A stretch of DNA of 38,338 nt from Clostridiales bacterium (GTDB lineage: Bacteria; Bacillota; Clostridia; Christensenellales; Aristaeellaceae). Location of the stretch: positions 1 through 38,338 of the forward strand of contig SVGL01000020.1 of assembly GCA_015056325.1 (NCBI GenBank). The letters run 5' to 3'. Shown here piece after piece: positions 14,610 through 26,071 of the stretch. The translations under genes and the position numbers were made by a program. The notes below the pieces were generated by a model. That model had not been told where the DNA came from, made no database searches, and was given only the letters and a program-made list of their open reading frames with translations. Position 1 is the stretch's first letter; each line of letters opens with the position of its first letter.

Positions 14610-14634
14610 ATCTGTAAATTTCCGGTGAATAACC

Positions 14635-15135
14635 TTAGCCGCGGCACAGCTCGGCGAATCTGGCGTTCGTGCACTGGGCGAGGGCCTCTACAGACAGGAT
14701 GACCTGGCATCCCCGCACGCCGGCGGATACGCTGATGCGCTCCAATGCCTCCGCGTCCTGCTGGATAAAGGTGGGGAAGGCCTTCTTCATGCCGATGGGG
14801 CTGCAGCCGCCGCGAAGATACCCGGTGAGGGGGAGCAGATCCTTCTGGGGCAGCATGGCCACGGCTTTGTTTCCTGTGGCGCGGGCGACGGCCTTCAGGT
14901 TCAGCTCCATCTCCACGGGGATGACGCAGACCAGGTACTGGGACTTGCTGCCAACCGGGCTCCGGTCACCGGTGAGGACGAGGGTCTTGTAGATCATCTC
15001 CGCCGGCAGCCCCACCTTGGCGGAAACCAGCTTGCCATCGTAGTTTTCGTCGGATACGTCGTACTCGCGGGTCTCATAGGGGATCTTGTGCGCGTCCAGG
15101 TGGCGCAGGACATTGGTCTTCACGGGCTTGGCCAT
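14635..15135 (-). CDS. ybaK: Cys-tRNA(Pro)/Cys-tRNA(Cys) deacylase, YbaK/EbsC type
   Basis: The 166-residue protein is a complete YbaK-fold trans-editing enzyme. It starts with TNVLRHLDAHKIPYE, carries the conserved lysine in AEMIYKTLVL (Lys50), and the GYLRGGCSPIGMKK loop (105-118), which binds the tRNA 3' end and amino acid in this family. YbaK removes cysteine wrongly attached to tRNA-Pro in the cytoplasm. A GGAGGCGATC site precedes the ATG. It is divergent from the F420-ligase-like gene and is not linked functionally to the operon downstream. Confidence 0.95.
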   Translation of the reverse strand: MAKPVKTNVLRHLDAHKIPYETREYDVSDENYDGKLVSAKVGLPAEMIYKTLVLTGDRSPVGSKSQYLVCVIPVEMELNLKAVARATGNKAVAMLPQKDLLPLTGYLRGGCSPIGMKKAFPTFIQQDAEALERISVSAGVRGCQVILSVEALAQCTNARFAELCRG

Positions 15136-15211
15136 GGGGGATCGCCTCCGGGAGTGTAGTCAGGCGTATTGTAACATGTTTTGCGGCGGGGCGCAAGCGG
15201 CGCGTTTTTCA

Positions 15212-15240
15212 TTGACAGAAACCGCATAATGCAGTAAAAT
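15212..15240 (+). promoter_or_regulatory. Promoter of the CofE-like gene
   Basis: TTGACA at 15212-15217, 17 bases, TAAAAT at 15235-15240. Confidence 0.85.
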
Positions 15241-15274
15241 AGATGAGATGATAACCAATGAGGAGGTCATGACC

Positions 15275-16018
15275 ATGGCATCTGACAACAAGAATCTCGA
15301 ATCCCAGCGCCGGGAAGAAAACGGCGTTGTGTATTTTGACCGCGGCACCCGTGACGGCCGCGACGGCAAGAAGTACGACCGTTTTGCCATCCAGACCCAT
15401 TTTGTCGAGGTGGGCGAGGATGCCTCTGCTCTGCTGGAGAAGTACGTCCGTCCCCTATACCAGGAGGGTGACTGCGTGGCTATCACCGCCAAGGTCATGG
15501 CCATGTGCACCGGCAACGTCAAGAAGATGGAGGACATGAAGCTGGGCTTCTTTGCCAAGCTGATGGCCCGCTTCGCCGGCATCAACTCCACCGGCGTTGG
15601 CATGCATGAGCCCTACAAGCTCCAGCTGGTCATCGACATGGTGGGTCTGCCCCGCGTGCTGTTTGCGGGCTTCGTCAGCGCCATCACCCGCCCCTTCGGC
15701 GTGAAGGGCCTGTTCTACAAGATCTGCGGCCATGGCGTGGCGGGCATCGACGGCTTCTACTTCCGCTCCTCCTTCGAGCGCTACAAGACCCTGGCCCTCA
15801 TCAACCCGGAGAATCCCGTGGAGCTCTCCAATGAGATGACCGCCAACACCGGCATGCCCGTGGTCATCATGGACGCAAACGATATTGACCAGAATCAGCT
15901 GGGCAAGTGTGATTCCTTCCCCCTGACGGACGACCAGATTCAGGATGCGCTGAAGGACAACCCCTGTGGTCAGGGCGATGAGATGACCCCCATCATCCTC
16001 ATTCGTCCCCTGAAGTGA
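15275..16018 (+). CDS. F420-0:gamma-glutamyl ligase (CofE)-like protein
   Basis: A 247-residue soluble protein. The segment GDCVAITAKVMAMCTG, the FAKLMARFAGINSTGVGMHEPYK loop, the GHGVAGIDGFYF motif, VVIMDANDIDQNQLG and the final DNPCGQGDEMTPIILIRP are characteristic of the CofE-like F420 ligase domain as it occurs in many Firmicutes. CofE adds glutamate to coenzyme F420, but most Firmicutes with this protein are not known to make F420, and I see no F420 enzymes here. The real substrate is therefore open; it may ligate glutamate to another cofactor or surface molecule. Two nearby ATG codons precede 15275; AGGAGG at 15261-15266 fits the 15275 start. The secreted metallo-beta-lactamase gene follows in the same unit. 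Confidence 0.87.
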   Translation: MASDNKNLESQRREENGVVYFDRGTRDGRDGKKYDRFAIQTHFVEVGEDASALLEKYVRPLYQEGDCVAITAKVMAMCTGNVKKMEDMKLGFFAKLMARFAGINSTGVGMHEPYKLQLVIDMVGLPRVLFAGFVSAITRPFGVKGLFYKICGHGVAGIDGFYFRSSFERYKTLALINPENPVELSNEMTANTGMPVVIMDANDIDQNQLGKCDSFPLTDDQIQDALKDNPCGQGDEMTPIILIRPLK

Positions 16019-16026
16019 GGTTACGA

Positions 16027-16908
16027 ATGAAGAAACTCCTCTCCCTGCTTTTTGTACTGATGATGTTGTTTCCTGCGGCTGTCGCGGAAGCGGAAAATGC
16101 TCCCCTGCTGGAGGTGCACCAGCTGGCTATCGGCTATGCGGACGGGTATTTCATCCGCTGCGGCGATATTGAAATCTTGATTGACGGCGGCAAACCTGTG
16201 CCCTTTGCCCGCAATACGGATGTGCTGGACAACCTGCATGCCCTGGGGGCTACGGAGCTGGACATGTACATCGTCACCCACTGGCACCTGGATCACTGCG
16301 AGAACGTCAATCCGGTGCTGGAGGCGTTCGGTACGGCGGAAACCGTGGTGTACTCTCCTTCTGAAGAGGTGCCCGAGAAGGTTTCTCATGATAAAGGGCC
16401 GCTGATGGTTGCACCGCTTGTCAATGGCGTTTACCGCCAGATGAAGCAGGGCGATGTGATTGCGGTTGGGCCGCTGACGATCACCTGTATCGGCCCGGCA
16501 GAAGTGAAACAGAAGGGCAAGGTCAATGGCGACTCCCTTAACTTTATCCTGCAGCATGGAAGGCGCCGTATCCTCTTCACCGGCGATTACACCGCCACGA
16601 AGGATGTGCAGGCCTTTGAAGAGCTGTGCAGCCAGGTGGATGTGCTCAAATTCCCCCATCATGGCAGTACGCCTTATGAGATTAAACCGGCTGCCATGTG
16701 GATTGTCGCGCCGACCTATGTGCTGGTGCCCAGTACCTTCAATAACTACCAGGTCTATAAATACTTCAAGGACAATGGTGTGGAGGTGGCCCGGGAGAAT
16801 GTGCTGACCCAGCGGGAAGGCCACATTGTCGTGGTGACCGACGGCGAGGACTTCTTTGAGGTGCGCACCCAGCAGAATCCGGCGGATTATGCTCCCAAAG
16901 CTGAATAA
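16027..16908 (+). CDS. Exported ComEC-like metallo-beta-lactamase-fold hydrolase
   Basis: A 293-residue protein with a signal peptide (MKKLLSLLFVLMMLFPAAVA). The metal site is THWHLDH (84-90), then NGDSLNFIL, FTGDY with Asp187 and FPHHGS (209-214): the arrangement of the soluble C-terminal domain of the DNA-uptake protein ComEC and free-standing homologues. The enzyme is probably a zinc- or manganese-dependent phosphodiesterase or nuclease acting outside the membrane; substrate unknown. GTGAGG at 16015-16020 serves as ribosome site for the ATG at 16027, and it overlaps the previous stop, so both are co-expressed. Confidence 0.9.
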   Translation: MKKLLSLLFVLMMLFPAAVAEAENAPLLEVHQLAIGYADGYFIRCGDIEILIDGGKPVPFARNTDVLDNLHALGATELDMYIVTHWHLDHCENVNPVLEAFGTAETVVYSPSEEVPEKVSHDKGPLMVAPLVNGVYRQMKQGDVIAVGPLTITCIGPAEVKQKGKVNGDSLNFILQHGRRRILFTGDYTATKDVQAFEELCSQVDVLKFPHHGSTPYEIKPAAMWIVAPTYVLVPSTFNNYQVYKYFKDNGVEVARENVLTQREGHIVVVTDGEDFFEVRTQQNPADYAPKAE

Positions 16909-16913
16909 TCCGT

Positions 16914-16943
16914 ACGCTGCCGCAAAATCGCGGCGGCGTTTTT
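16914..16943 (+). terminator. Intrinsic terminator after the metallo-hydrolase gene
   Basis: A 10-bp stem, ACGCTGCCGC (16914-16923) with GCGGCGGCGT (16930-16939) and one T-G pair, has a six-base loop and is followed by five T. It ends the 15275-16908 operon. Confidence 0.9.
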
Positions 16944-17003
16944 GTTGACAGAAAATTTATAAATATTAACCTACAAAAATGGTTTCATTTGAGGCGGGAT
17001 ATG

Positions 17004-17010
17004 GTATACT
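17004..17010 (+). promoter_or_regulatory. Extended -10 promoter of the exported protein gene
   Basis: TGGTATACT (17002-17010) is an extended -10 box. The -35 position (about 16982-16987, GTTTCA) is weak. It lies 29 bases before the ATG at 17039. A TTGACA at 16945-16950 has no matching -10 box at the usual distance. Confidence 0.55.
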
Positions 17011-17038
17011 ATTCCTACAAAGAAAAGGAGGAATCCCT

Positions 17039-17713
17039 ATGATGGAACGCCGACTGAAAATAGGCCTGGCACTGCTCCTGACGCTCTGCCTGGCGATTCC
17101 CGCAAGCATGGCTCTGGCTGACCGGGAGGACGCATTGGAAATGCAGATCTACTGGCAGCTGGTGGGCGATATGACCCGCACTGACCCGCTGACCCGCGCC
17201 ATGAACGGCGATGTTGCCCTCACGCTGGCGGAACTCAAGGCTGTTACAGCGGAGGACCTGCTGGCCTTTGCGGCAGAAAACAAGCTGCCGGTGTCCATGG
17301 CACGCCATGCCTGGTATACTGCGCTGGCAGACCGGCTGGCAGCGGAGCTTCCTCAGAGCGCAACGGGCGAACGCCTGGCTTTGTTCCTGGCCATGGGCCA
17401 GAATGCCCGCGACAACGCTGCCAATGAGCAGCGCCGTGCCATCCGTAAGGCCATGACCGAGGCCGATATTAATGGATACGCCACAGAAACTGGTCTGCCT
17501 GCAGGCTTCCTGGCCTGGCTGATTCTGGACGATGAGTGGTACGAGCCCGAATGGGATGATGGCGATGACTGGCGCGAAGGCCGCCGCAGCTGGAATTTCT
17601 CCGATTGGGTGGATGCCGCTGATTTGCAGGCTAAGTACGGCCGTGAAGCCGTGGTGACAGATGATGATGTGGAGCGTGTGCTCCGCCAGAATGGCTACCG
17701 CTTTGACGATTGA
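17039..17713 (+). CDS. Exported protein of unknown function (224 aa)
   Basis: The product has a signal peptide (hydrophobic core IGLALLLTLCLAIPASMALA, predicted cut near ALA-DRE). The mature part is helical, alanine- and leucine-rich, without cysteine pairs or a recognised domain; a very acidic and tryptophan-rich stretch (DDEWYEPEWDDGDDW) lies at about 160-180, followed by a short helical C-terminus. Such a patch could bind cations or another envelope protein, but that is a guess. AAAGGAGG at 17024-17031 sets the start. It is a single-gene unit with its own promoter and terminator. Confidence 0.82.
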   Translation: MMERRLKIGLALLLTLCLAIPASMALADREDALEMQIYWQLVGDMTRTDPLTRAMNGDVALTLAELKAVTAEDLLAFAAENKLPVSMARHAWYTALADRLAAELPQSATGERLALFLAMGQNARDNAANEQRRAIRKAMTEADINGYATETGLPAGFLAWLILDDEWYEPEWDDGDDWREGRRSWNFSDWVDAADLQAKYGREAVVTDDDVERVLRQNGYRFDD

Positions 17714-17750
17714 TTTTCCCTATCCGCCAGCATGCTGGCCATCTTGCGCC

Positions 17751-17785
17751 GGGGCTGTCCGCAAAAAAGCGGGCAGCCCCTTTTT
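17751..17785 (+). terminator. Plus-strand terminator sharing an arm with the opposing one
   Basis: A 12-bp stem (17751-17762 with 17769-17780, one T-G pair) has an A6 loop and is followed by TTTTT. The right arm is reused by the minus-strand terminator at 17763-17798. Confidence 0.92.
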
Positions 17786-17798
17786 GAGGGACTGCCCG
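17763..17798 (-). terminator. Minus-strand terminator sharing an arm with the opposing one
   Basis: On the minus strand CGGGCAGTCCC (17798-17788) pairs with GGGGCTGCCCG (17780-17770), with one T-G pair and a seven-base loop, followed by CTTTTTT. It ends the dnaE-to-SH3 unit. Confidence 0.92.
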
Positions 17799-17808
17799 TT
17801 GATGCTGG

Positions 17809-18564
17809 TTATGGCTGCAGCATTGTCAGCGCCTTGGAGACATAGCCGACCTTGCCGTTCACGTCGATCATGTACCAGATGCCGTTTTCGCCCAGATAGG
17901 GGAAGGTCTGGCCTTCCTTGGCGACGATGAGCACGCTGCTGTGCTGGTCGGGGGCGGAACGGATATTCACGCCCGGATGGGTGACAACCAGTGTCATGCC
18001 GGTATCCTCGGGATAGATGATGCCGGCTTCCCGCAGGGTGGTGGCGATGCTGAGCAGCAGCGCTTCGGCGTCAGCGGGGGTAAGCGCGTTGTTCTTTACC
18101 CGAAGCTCAAAGACGTAGCCTTCGCCGCGGTTCGGGTTGTACAGGGTAACCAGGTAGTAGCCCTTTTCAGGGATGCTGCCTGCCACGAAGTCACGGAAGT
18201 CTCCATCCATGCGGGTCAGCCGGGGCGTCATCTGATCTTGCAGTCCGTTGTATTCCGCAATCAGAGCAAACAGCCCCATGGGCTTGTTTTCCTTGTTGTC
18301 AACGCGGTGGCGCTCCTTGGAGGGAAAATCATACAAGGTGATCAGCAGGCTGTAATCTTCATTGCTGCCCTGGATGGTGACGGGATGCAGGATGTGGGAC
18401 AAGAAGGGGAAATCCGCCCGGGAGAACTCATCCATATCGGGATTGAGTCCGGCAGGCAGCCTGACGGAGAACAGGGAGCTTTGCATCAGCAGGGATTCCT
18501 CCGCCAGGGCAGCAGCGCCCAGCATCAGGACAAGGGCAGCAATGAAGATCGTGAGTTTACGCAT
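17809..18564 (-). CDS. Exported protein with C-terminal bacterial SH3 domain
   Basis: A 251-residue protein with a signal peptide (MRKLTIFIAALVLMLGAAALA). The central 150 residues resemble no family I know (SSLFSVRLPAGL at the start, a strand-rich FRDFVAGSIPEKGYYLVTLY region). The last 60 residues form an SH3b domain: VNIRSAPDQHSSVLIVAKEG, then WYMIDVNGKVGYVSKAL. SH3b domains usually bind peptidoglycan or peptides in the wall, so the protein probably sits at the cell surface. GAGGAGGC precedes the ATG. It is the last gene of the dnaE cluster. Confidence 0.85.
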   Translation of the reverse strand: MRKLTIFIAALVLMLGAAALAEESLLMQSSLFSVRLPAGLNPDMDEFSRADFPFLSHILHPVTIQGSNEDYSLLITLYDFPSKERHRVDNKENKPMGLFALIAEYNGLQDQMTPRLTRMDGDFRDFVAGSIPEKGYYLVTLYNPNRGEGYVFELRVKNNALTPADAEALLLSIATTLREAGIIYPEDTGMTLVVTHPGVNIRSAPDQHSSVLIVAKEGQTFPYLGENGIWYMIDVNGKVGYVSKALTMLQP

Positions 18565-18611
18565 AATAAGCCTCCTCTTGGACCAGCGGCCCGCATTGTG
18601 TAGGGAAAGGA

Positions 18612-19670
18612 TTATTGAGTGATGTCGAAGATGACCAGGGAATCAAAGGCTGCCCGACCCATATCGGTATCCACGGCATGCAGGGTGTATACGCCATCCA
18701 GGGTGAAAGCAGCCAGGAGGCGGACAGCCACAGGCCCGTGGCCTTCGGGATACATGGGGTCGATCTCCAGGGCTTCAAAGCCGTACATGCCCTCCGCCAG
18801 CTTGCGGACTTTGCAGTCTCCGATGACGCCGTCCGCCTGATAAGCCTGGGCGGTGGACTCCGCCAGGGAAGTCAGCAGCGCTTCTTCATCCATGTTGTCG
18901 GACAGCATGAAGCGCAGATTGGCCTGCATGTGCTCCAGGGACACATAGCCGTAGTCCCGGGTGAAGGCTTCGTAGAGCCAGTAGCCCTCCTCCAGGGTGG
19001 CCAGAGGTGCTTCGGGGAGGGTCAGCTGCAGTCGGCCCGCGGCGACGGTGCGGGGATCGTCCGCGAGGAAAGCGGCGGCTTTCTCGGCGGAGAGGGGACG
19101 CATGTCGTTCAGCGCGGCCAGGTTGGCTTCGTCCGCCTGCACCATCATCACCACGGCGAGGGTACCGTCCATGAAGGCGCGGCCCCGGTATTCAACGCCG
19201 GGGGCGTCAGGGTAGGTGAAACCAAAGTTGAGCTCGGCAAATACGTTGTCACCCGCCTTCGCAAGGTTGGCGCTGACGTTGTCGGTCACATTGCCGTTGT
19301 GGATGGCCAGGTAGAAGGTGATCATGTTCATCAGCGCGTTGAGCTGGTAATTGGCCTCATCCTCGCCGGGACGGTCCTCGCGCATCCACTCGATGGAGGG
19401 CGCCAAATCAGCGATATGCACCTGGTATTCACCGCCCATCGCGCCGGAACCGGCCAGCTGAATCTTGTTCTGCCAGGCGCAGTAGGTGTTCCCCAGCTCC
19501 CGGGCGGGCAGGTCTTCCTCATGGAAGATCTGCGGATAACCCGGCAGCGCGAAGGAGATCAGCCCCTCCTGGCAACGGAAAAACTCATCCACCAGCGCCT
19601 CCTGCGCAAGGGCGTAAAAGCTGGTCAGGCAGAGAAGCAGGGCGAGGAAAACGCACGTCAGCTTCTTCAT
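18612..19670 (-). CDS. Exported protein of unknown function (352 aa)
   Basis: The N-terminus is a clear signal peptide (MKKLTCVFLALLLCLTSFYALA). The mature region starts with a short beta-rich segment FRCQEGLISFALPGYPQ, similar in style to the opening SLFSVRLPAG of the next gene product, which suggests that the two neighbouring exported proteins share an N-terminal module (visual comparison). No catalytic motif, metal site or anchor is visible. AAGGAGG precedes the ATG. It follows the HAD gene by 37 bases and is probably co-transcribed with dnaE. Confidence 0.82.
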   Translation of the reverse strand: MKKLTCVFLALLLCLTSFYALAQEALVDEFFRCQEGLISFALPGYPQIFHEEDLPARELGNTYCAWQNKIQLAGSGAMGGEYQVHIADLAPSIEWMREDRPGEDEANYQLNALMNMITFYLAIHNGNVTDNVSANLAKAGDNVFAELNFGFTYPDAPGVEYRGRAFMDGTLAVVMMVQADEANLAALNDMRPLSAEKAAAFLADDPRTVAAGRLQLTLPEAPLATLEEGYWLYEAFTRDYGYVSLEHMQANLRFMLSDNMDEEALLTSLAESTAQAYQADGVIGDCKVRKLAEGMYGFEALEIDPMYPEGHGPVAVRLLAAFTLDGVYTLHAVDTDMGRAAFDSLVIFDITQ

Positions 19671-19707
19671 GGGTCATACCTCCTTAAGGCGGTCGCGGGA
19701 AAGAACG

Positions 19708-20340
19708 TCATGTTCGGGCAAAATGGATGAGCAGGGTCCGCAGCTCGTCCATGGTGTCAGCGCGGAAGTCGGCCTCGGCCCATTCCTGGCTGTTTCCGTA
19801 GCCAAAGGCAGCAGCGACGGTAGGCAGCCCATTGGCCTTGCCCGCGCGGATGTCGCCGGTACGGTCGCCCACCATGACGGCGCGCTCGGGCTGAAGGGCC
19901 TCGATGGCCAGGGCCAGGTTTTGCGTCTTGGTGCGCTCCGGGTGGCACCAGACCACCAGGCGGAAGACGTCCTCCAGGCCGAAATGCTTCAGGCACTTCT
20001 TGAGGTAAGCTTCGGTGCCGTTTGATACGATGCACAGATCGGCGTGGGGCTGGAGTGCCTCCAGCAGCTCCCTGGCGCCGGGGAAGAGGCGGTTGACCTT
20101 CTCCACCAGGTCGAGGGCGCAGGAAAGGCGCACGCGGCAGTATTCCTCCATGCGCTCCGGCGGGATGCCGATGATGGGCGCGGCCTCCTCGAAGGTGGGG
20201 CCGTTGCAGCGGCGGAGCACTTCATCGGGCTGGCCAGGAAGGCCCAGGAGGCGCAGGGTGTTGCGGTTTTCCTCGATGCACAGCTGCATGCTGTCGCAAA
20301 GGGTACCGTCCCAGTCGAAGAATATGACGGGCTTCTTCAA
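19708..20340 (-). CDS. HAD-superfamily hydrolase, phosphoglycolate phosphatase-like
   Basis: A 210-residue enzyme with all HAD motifs: I DWDGT (9-13) with the Asp pair, II SNG (106-108), III Lys138 in ERTKTQ, and IV GDRTGD (158-163); a small helical cap follows motif I. This is the Gph/PGMB-like class that removes phosphate from small metabolites in the cytoplasm; the substrate cannot be read off. The open frame extends to 20385, but AAAGGA inside the end of gtrA is spaced eight bases from a TTG at 20340, giving a protein that starts directly at LKKPVIFFDWD; this TTG start is chosen. Confidence 0.9.
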   Translation of the reverse strand: MKKPVIFFDWDGTLCDSMQLCIEENRNTLRLLGLPGQPDEVLRRCNGPTFEEAAPIIGIPPERMEEYCRVRLSCALDLVEKVNRLFPGARELLEALQPHADLCIVSNGTEAYLKKCLKHFGLEDVFRLVVWCHPERTKTQNLALAIEALQPERAVMVGDRTGDIRAGKANGLPTVAAAFGYGNSQEWAEADFRADTMDELRTLLIHFART

Positions 20341-20345
20341 TGCAA

Positions 20346-20765
20346 TTATCCTTTCAGCAGCCAGCGCTTGGTGAAGTAGTTCCACACCATCACCAGGCCG
20401 GTGGCGATGATCTTATTGAGCATGTACACCTTCAGCTCCACGCCGAAAAGGCTGAGCAGCACAGCGTTCTCGCCGAAGAGGGCGGTCAGCGCCCACATGA
20501 TGGCCCAGTTGAGGAACAGCCCCATCACGCTGGTGACGGCAAAGCCGATCTGCGCCTTGCGGCTGCCCTCTTTCGCCCCAGAGAACACCCACTTCACGCA
20601 CAGCAGGTAGTTGAACACCACGCTGATGAGGAATGCGATGGGCGTTGCGGCCACCGCGGAGAGGTGCAGCCACTCCTTCAGGATGATGAGAGCGGCGTAC
20701 TCGATCAGGAAGCACACACCGCCGGTGAAGGCAAATTTGATGACCTCTTTGAGTCGGTTGCTCAT
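20346..20765 (-). CDS. GtrA family membrane protein, second copy
   Basis: A 139-residue protein with four membrane helices and the GtrA pattern: VIKFAFTGGVCFLIEYAALIIL, FLISVVFNYLLCVKWVFSG between helices two and three, and a terminal NYFTKRWLLK. It is clearly related to but different from the GtrA at 13309-13740. No glycosyltransferase lies beside it here; it is placed four bases after dnaE and before a HAD phosphatase, so its partner is not evident. Role: probably handling polyprenyl-linked sugars at the membrane. Confidence 0.9.
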   Translation of the reverse strand: MSNRLKEVIKFAFTGGVCFLIEYAALIILKEWLHLSAVAATPIAFLISVVFNYLLCVKWVFSGAKEGSRKAQIGFAVTSVMGLFLNWAIMWALTALFGENAVLLSLFGVELKVYMLNKIIATGLVMVWNYFTKRWLLKG

Positions 20766-20768
20766 GGC

Positions 20769-24389
<3,621 letters not shown>

Positions 24390-24420
24390 AGCGGGGCCTC
24401 CTAAGTAAAAGGTATCTTAT

Positions 24421-24449
24421 AGTATATCATATAACAGGAATGTGTGCAA
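24421..24449 (-). promoter_or_regulatory. Promoter of dnaE
   Basis: On the minus strand TTGCAC (24449-24444), 17 bases, TATACT (24426-24421). Confidence 0.75.
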
Positions 24450-24496
24450 ATGAAAATGCGGTGCGCGGCGGAAGTTGTAAATTCTTCCGGGCTTCC

Positions 24497-24526
24497 TTGA
24501 CGGGGGAGGTCGGGGCGGCCTATAAT
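24497..24526 (+). promoter_or_regulatory. Promoter of the chagasin-like pair
   Basis: TTGACG (24497-24502), an 18-base GC-rich spacer, TATAAT (24521-24526), divergent from the dnaE promoter. Confidence 0.82.
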
Positions 24527-24546
24527 GGGGGAAGAGGTGGATTTGT

Positions 24547-25317
24547 ATGAAGAAATTGATGATTTGCCTGTTGTTGCTGGTAATGATTTGCTCTGCTCGT
24601 GCTGAGACCATGACCGTAATCGAGCGGCTTGACATGCGTGTGCATCTGTCGCAAACGGAGTTCGCCGGCCCGCAGGAGGTAGAGGTTCGCATCATCGTCT
24701 ATAACCTTTCTGACGAGGACAGGCCGGGCACGCTGGCGCTGTACTGGCCCAACGGGAAGATGATCGAGGAATTCGGTACGCCGACGCTAAAAGCAGGTGA
24801 GCGGCTGGAATGGACGGGCACCTGGCTTGTGACGCAGAATCAGCTTGACGCGGGCAAGGTGCGCTTTGGCGTGAAGTACACAGGCGTAAACGCACTTGGC
24901 CTCCCTGTCACCAGAGAAGGCTATGTGGCGGCGGGCATTATTGCGCTGGACAACGGGGAAGGCCCAACGGCCCCTGTTCTGGTGATGGAGAGCAACCCCA
25001 GCACCGGCTTTGACTGGAGCTGGGAAATCGATCATGAAGCTGTGGTTGCCGTCAGCGCGACGTATGTGTCGGACATGTATTTTGATGTGCCGGAGATGGT
25101 GCCTCCGGTCGGCAGCGGTGGTAGAACGCGTTTTCAACTCACTGGCCTCACCCCTGGCGAAACGACCATCACCTTCGCCTACAAGCGCTTCTGGCGGGAG
25201 GACACACCCATCAGGGAAGTGATCTGCCGTGTCAGCGTGGACGAAGACCTGAACGTGACCATTCTCAGCAGCAAGGATAACGAGTATCCTGATTCCATGT
25301 TTCTGCCGGAGCAGTGA
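24547..25317 (+). CDS. Exported protein with C-terminal chagasin-like (I42) domain
   Basis: A 256-residue protein with a signal peptide (MKKLMICLLLLVMICSARA). Residues about 25-135 form an immunoglobulin-like module (LSQTEFAGPQEVEVRIIVYNLS, YWPNGKMIEEFGTPTLKAGE). The C-terminal domain (about 142-240) has the three loop motifs of chagasin-type cysteine-protease inhibitors in the right order: NPSTG (150-154, family NPTTG), GSGG (189-192, family GxGG) and KRFW (213-216, family RPW), on the expected strand pattern ending CRVSVDEDLNVTI. In known members these loops enter the active cleft of papain-like proteases. Expected role: block cysteine proteases outside the cell (inference). AAGAGGTGG before the ATG. 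A paralogue follows 19 bases later. Confidence 0.85.
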   Translation: MKKLMICLLLLVMICSARAETMTVIERLDMRVHLSQTEFAGPQEVEVRIIVYNLSDEDRPGTLALYWPNGKMIEEFGTPTLKAGERLEWTGTWLVTQNQLDAGKVRFGVKYTGVNALGLPVTREGYVAAGIIALDNGEGPTAPVLVMESNPSTGFDWSWEIDHEAVVAVSATYVSDMYFDVPEMVPPVGSGGRTRFQLTGLTPGETTITFAYKRFWREDTPIREVICRVSVDEDLNVTILSSKDNEYPDSMFLPEQ

Positions 25318-25336
25318 CGATCAAGGAGGTTGAATC

Positions 25337-26035
25337 ATGAAGAAATGGCTGTTGTTGCTGTTTGTGCTGTCGATGCTGGGCGTGTCTGCCGCAGTGGCGG
25401 AAGCGATTGTTGAGCCTGTTCTGAGAATGGATCTTTCGCAAACCCGATTCACCGGGCCGCAGGAGGTCGCCGTGACCATCGGCGTGACCAATGAATCCGG
25501 GGAGGACATGCCCGGCCCGATGGCGCTGTACTACCCCAACGGCAAGATGATTGCGGAATTCAGCACGCCGACGCTGAAGGCGGGAGAAACCCGAACCTGG
25601 GAAGGCAGGTGGAAGGTCACCGAGGAGCAGCTGAAGCAGGGAAGGGTGATTTTTGCCATTCAGTTTACAACGCTGGAGAATGACAGCATTACGCGAAAGG
25701 TACGCTCGTACTATACGCCTGTAGTGTGGGAAGAGCCCAAGCCGCAGCATGTGAAAATCGACCTTGCAGGTGCTTCATCCAGTGGATACAGCTGGGATTG
25801 GGGGCCGTGCAATGGACGGCGCATCGTAGATATTGCTTGTGAGGTCTCGGAGTCGGGGGATGTCTGCTATACGCTGACGGGGCTGGAAGCGGGAGAGACA
25901 ACGCTTTGCTTCACCTACGCTGAGGACTGGTATACGGAGCGCGACCCCAATTTTGCCAGGTATGCGATCTATTATGATATTCGGGTGGATGAGGAAATGA
26001 ACGTCAGCATCCTGAATACCGAGTTTTGTTGGTGA
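25337..26035 (+). CDS. Exported paralogue with a degenerate chagasin-like domain
   Basis: A 232-residue exported protein with a signal peptide (MKKWLLLLFVLSMLGVSAAVAEA). Its N-terminal module copies that of the upstream gene almost segment by segment (LSQTRFTGPQEVAVTIGVTN, YYPNGKMIAEFSTPTLKAGE), so the pair arose by tandem duplication. The C-terminal domain keeps the strand order (DIRVDEEMNVSI end against CRVSVDEDLNVTI), but the loop motifs are changed: ASSSG for NPSTG (146-150), SESGD for GSGG (171-175) and YAEDW for KRFW (194-198). Inhibition of papain-like proteases is therefore unlikely in the same manner. AAGGAGG at 25323-25329. No anchor is seen; both are probably secreted. Confidence 0.83.
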   Translation: MKKWLLLLFVLSMLGVSAAVAEAIVEPVLRMDLSQTRFTGPQEVAVTIGVTNESGEDMPGPMALYYPNGKMIAEFSTPTLKAGETRTWEGRWKVTEEQLKQGRVIFAIQFTTLENDSITRKVRSYYTPVVWEEPKPQHVKIDLAGASSSGYSWDWGPCNGRRIVDIACEVSESGDVCYTLTGLEAGETTLCFTYAEDWYTERDPNFARYAIYYDIRVDEEMNVSILNTEFCW

Positions 26036-26071
26036 CCCGCAGGAAAATTCCTCTGACACATCGTCAATTCC

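Noticed and set aside
15275..16018. True cofE in F420 synthesis
   Set aside because: No other F420 gene in the window and this family is common in organisms not known to make F420.
16945..16973. Promoter with the TTGACA at 16945
   Set aside because: No -10 box at 15-19 bases; the extended -10 at 17002-17010 fits better.
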